Assembly (NCBI GenBank): GCA_024636575.1
Contig: JAGXGU010000031.1
Location: forward strand, 1-5,669
From: Altererythrobacter sp.
Lineage (GTDB): Bacteria; Pseudomonadota; Alphaproteobacteria; Sphingomonadales; Sphingomonadaceae
Length of the DNA stretch: 5,669 nt
Reading direction: 5' to 3'
Under the pieces are notes generated by a model. It did not search any database. It worked only from the letters and a program-made list of their open reading frames with translations, and was not told the origin of the DNA. Shown piece after piece: positions 5,620 to 5,669 of the stretch. A program made the position numbers and the translations under genes. Position 1 is the first letter of the stretch. Each line of letters starts with the position of its first letter.

Positions 5620-5669
5620 ATGTCGCTTAAAGACCCCGAAATCCGCAGCTTTAAGGCTCAAGCCAAGCC
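5620..5669 (+). CDS. Tyrosine recombinase / P4-type integrase, N-terminal fragment (partial at right edge)
   Basis: Only 17 residues are visible: MSLKDPEIRSFKAQAKP, the last codon being CC- and so proline whatever its third base. This closely fits the opening of P4-like integrases with the DUF4102 arm-binding domain, whose typical pattern is a short M-x-L-x-D, then I-R, then a Lys-Pro before a Tyr-Lys. Such enzymes integrate and excise islands and prophages at tRNA genes, and this one begins 178 bases after a tRNA-Leu on the same strand. The start follows AAAGG at 5603-5607 by 12 bases, which is rather long; no other in-frame start codon is seen just upstream. An overlapping inverted TGGGGGCAT copy ends one base before the ATG, which may allow self-repression. 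Catalytic residues (R-H-R-Y) would lie beyond the window, so the family call rests on the N-terminus plus context. Confidence 0.72.
   Translation, partial: MSLKDPEIRSFKAQAK

Noticed and set aside
5610..5630. ATG at 5610 as an alternative integrase start with a better-spaced AAAGG
   Set aside because: It is in another frame and stops after six codons (MPPNVA); only the ATG at 5620 gives the integrase-like sequence.
1..5669. CRISPR array, insertion sequence, riboswitch or rRNA
   Set aside because: No regularly spaced repeats, transposase-like ORF, terminal inverted repeats or recognisable RNA core other than the tRNA were seen on either strand.

Overview
The window looks like chromosomal DNA of a GC-rich alphaproteobacterium. 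Protein style points to the Sphingomonadales/Erythrobacteraceae: a Tat-lipoprotein dienelactone hydrolase, a lipoprotein-type serine hydrolase, and an NDUFA9-like SDR protein. That taxonomic call rests on recalled family resemblance, not on a search.

Left part (1-2577, + strand): the C-terminal end of an unidentified two-helix membrane protein, then a dienelactone-hydrolase-family protein (344-1243) with a Tat lipoprotein signal, then a beta-lactamase-fold serine hydrolase. The two hydrolases are closely spaced on one strand and are probably co-transcribed; both appear to be lipid-anchored exported enzymes. The serine hydrolase carries an apparent one-base frameshift. A strong ribosome binding site and a lipoprotein signal peptide (1268-1390) lie in one frame, while the whole catalytic domain (open from about 1369, first ATG at 1429) lies in another.

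Middle part (2689-4190, + strand): a two-gene operon encoding a QmcA/stomatin-like SPFH protein and its usual partner, a short NfeD membrane protein with an OB-fold. The two are separated by 2 bases. Tail-to-tail with it, only 9 bases away, is a minus-strand gene (4200-5150) for an NAD(P)-binding SDR protein of the complex I NDUFA9-like family.

Right part (5151-5669): a TTGACA promoter candidate precedes a complete tRNA-Leu(CAG) gene (5356-5442, CCA encoded). Beyond it the DNA drops to about 52% GC by hand count. Three copies of a TGGGGGCAT motif follow, and the window ends in the first 17 codons of what looks like a P4-type tyrosine integrase. This is the typical edge of an integrated genomic island or prophage at a tRNA 3' end. 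Any cargo, and so any novel system, would lie beyond the right edge. Nothing inside the window is itself clearly a new system.
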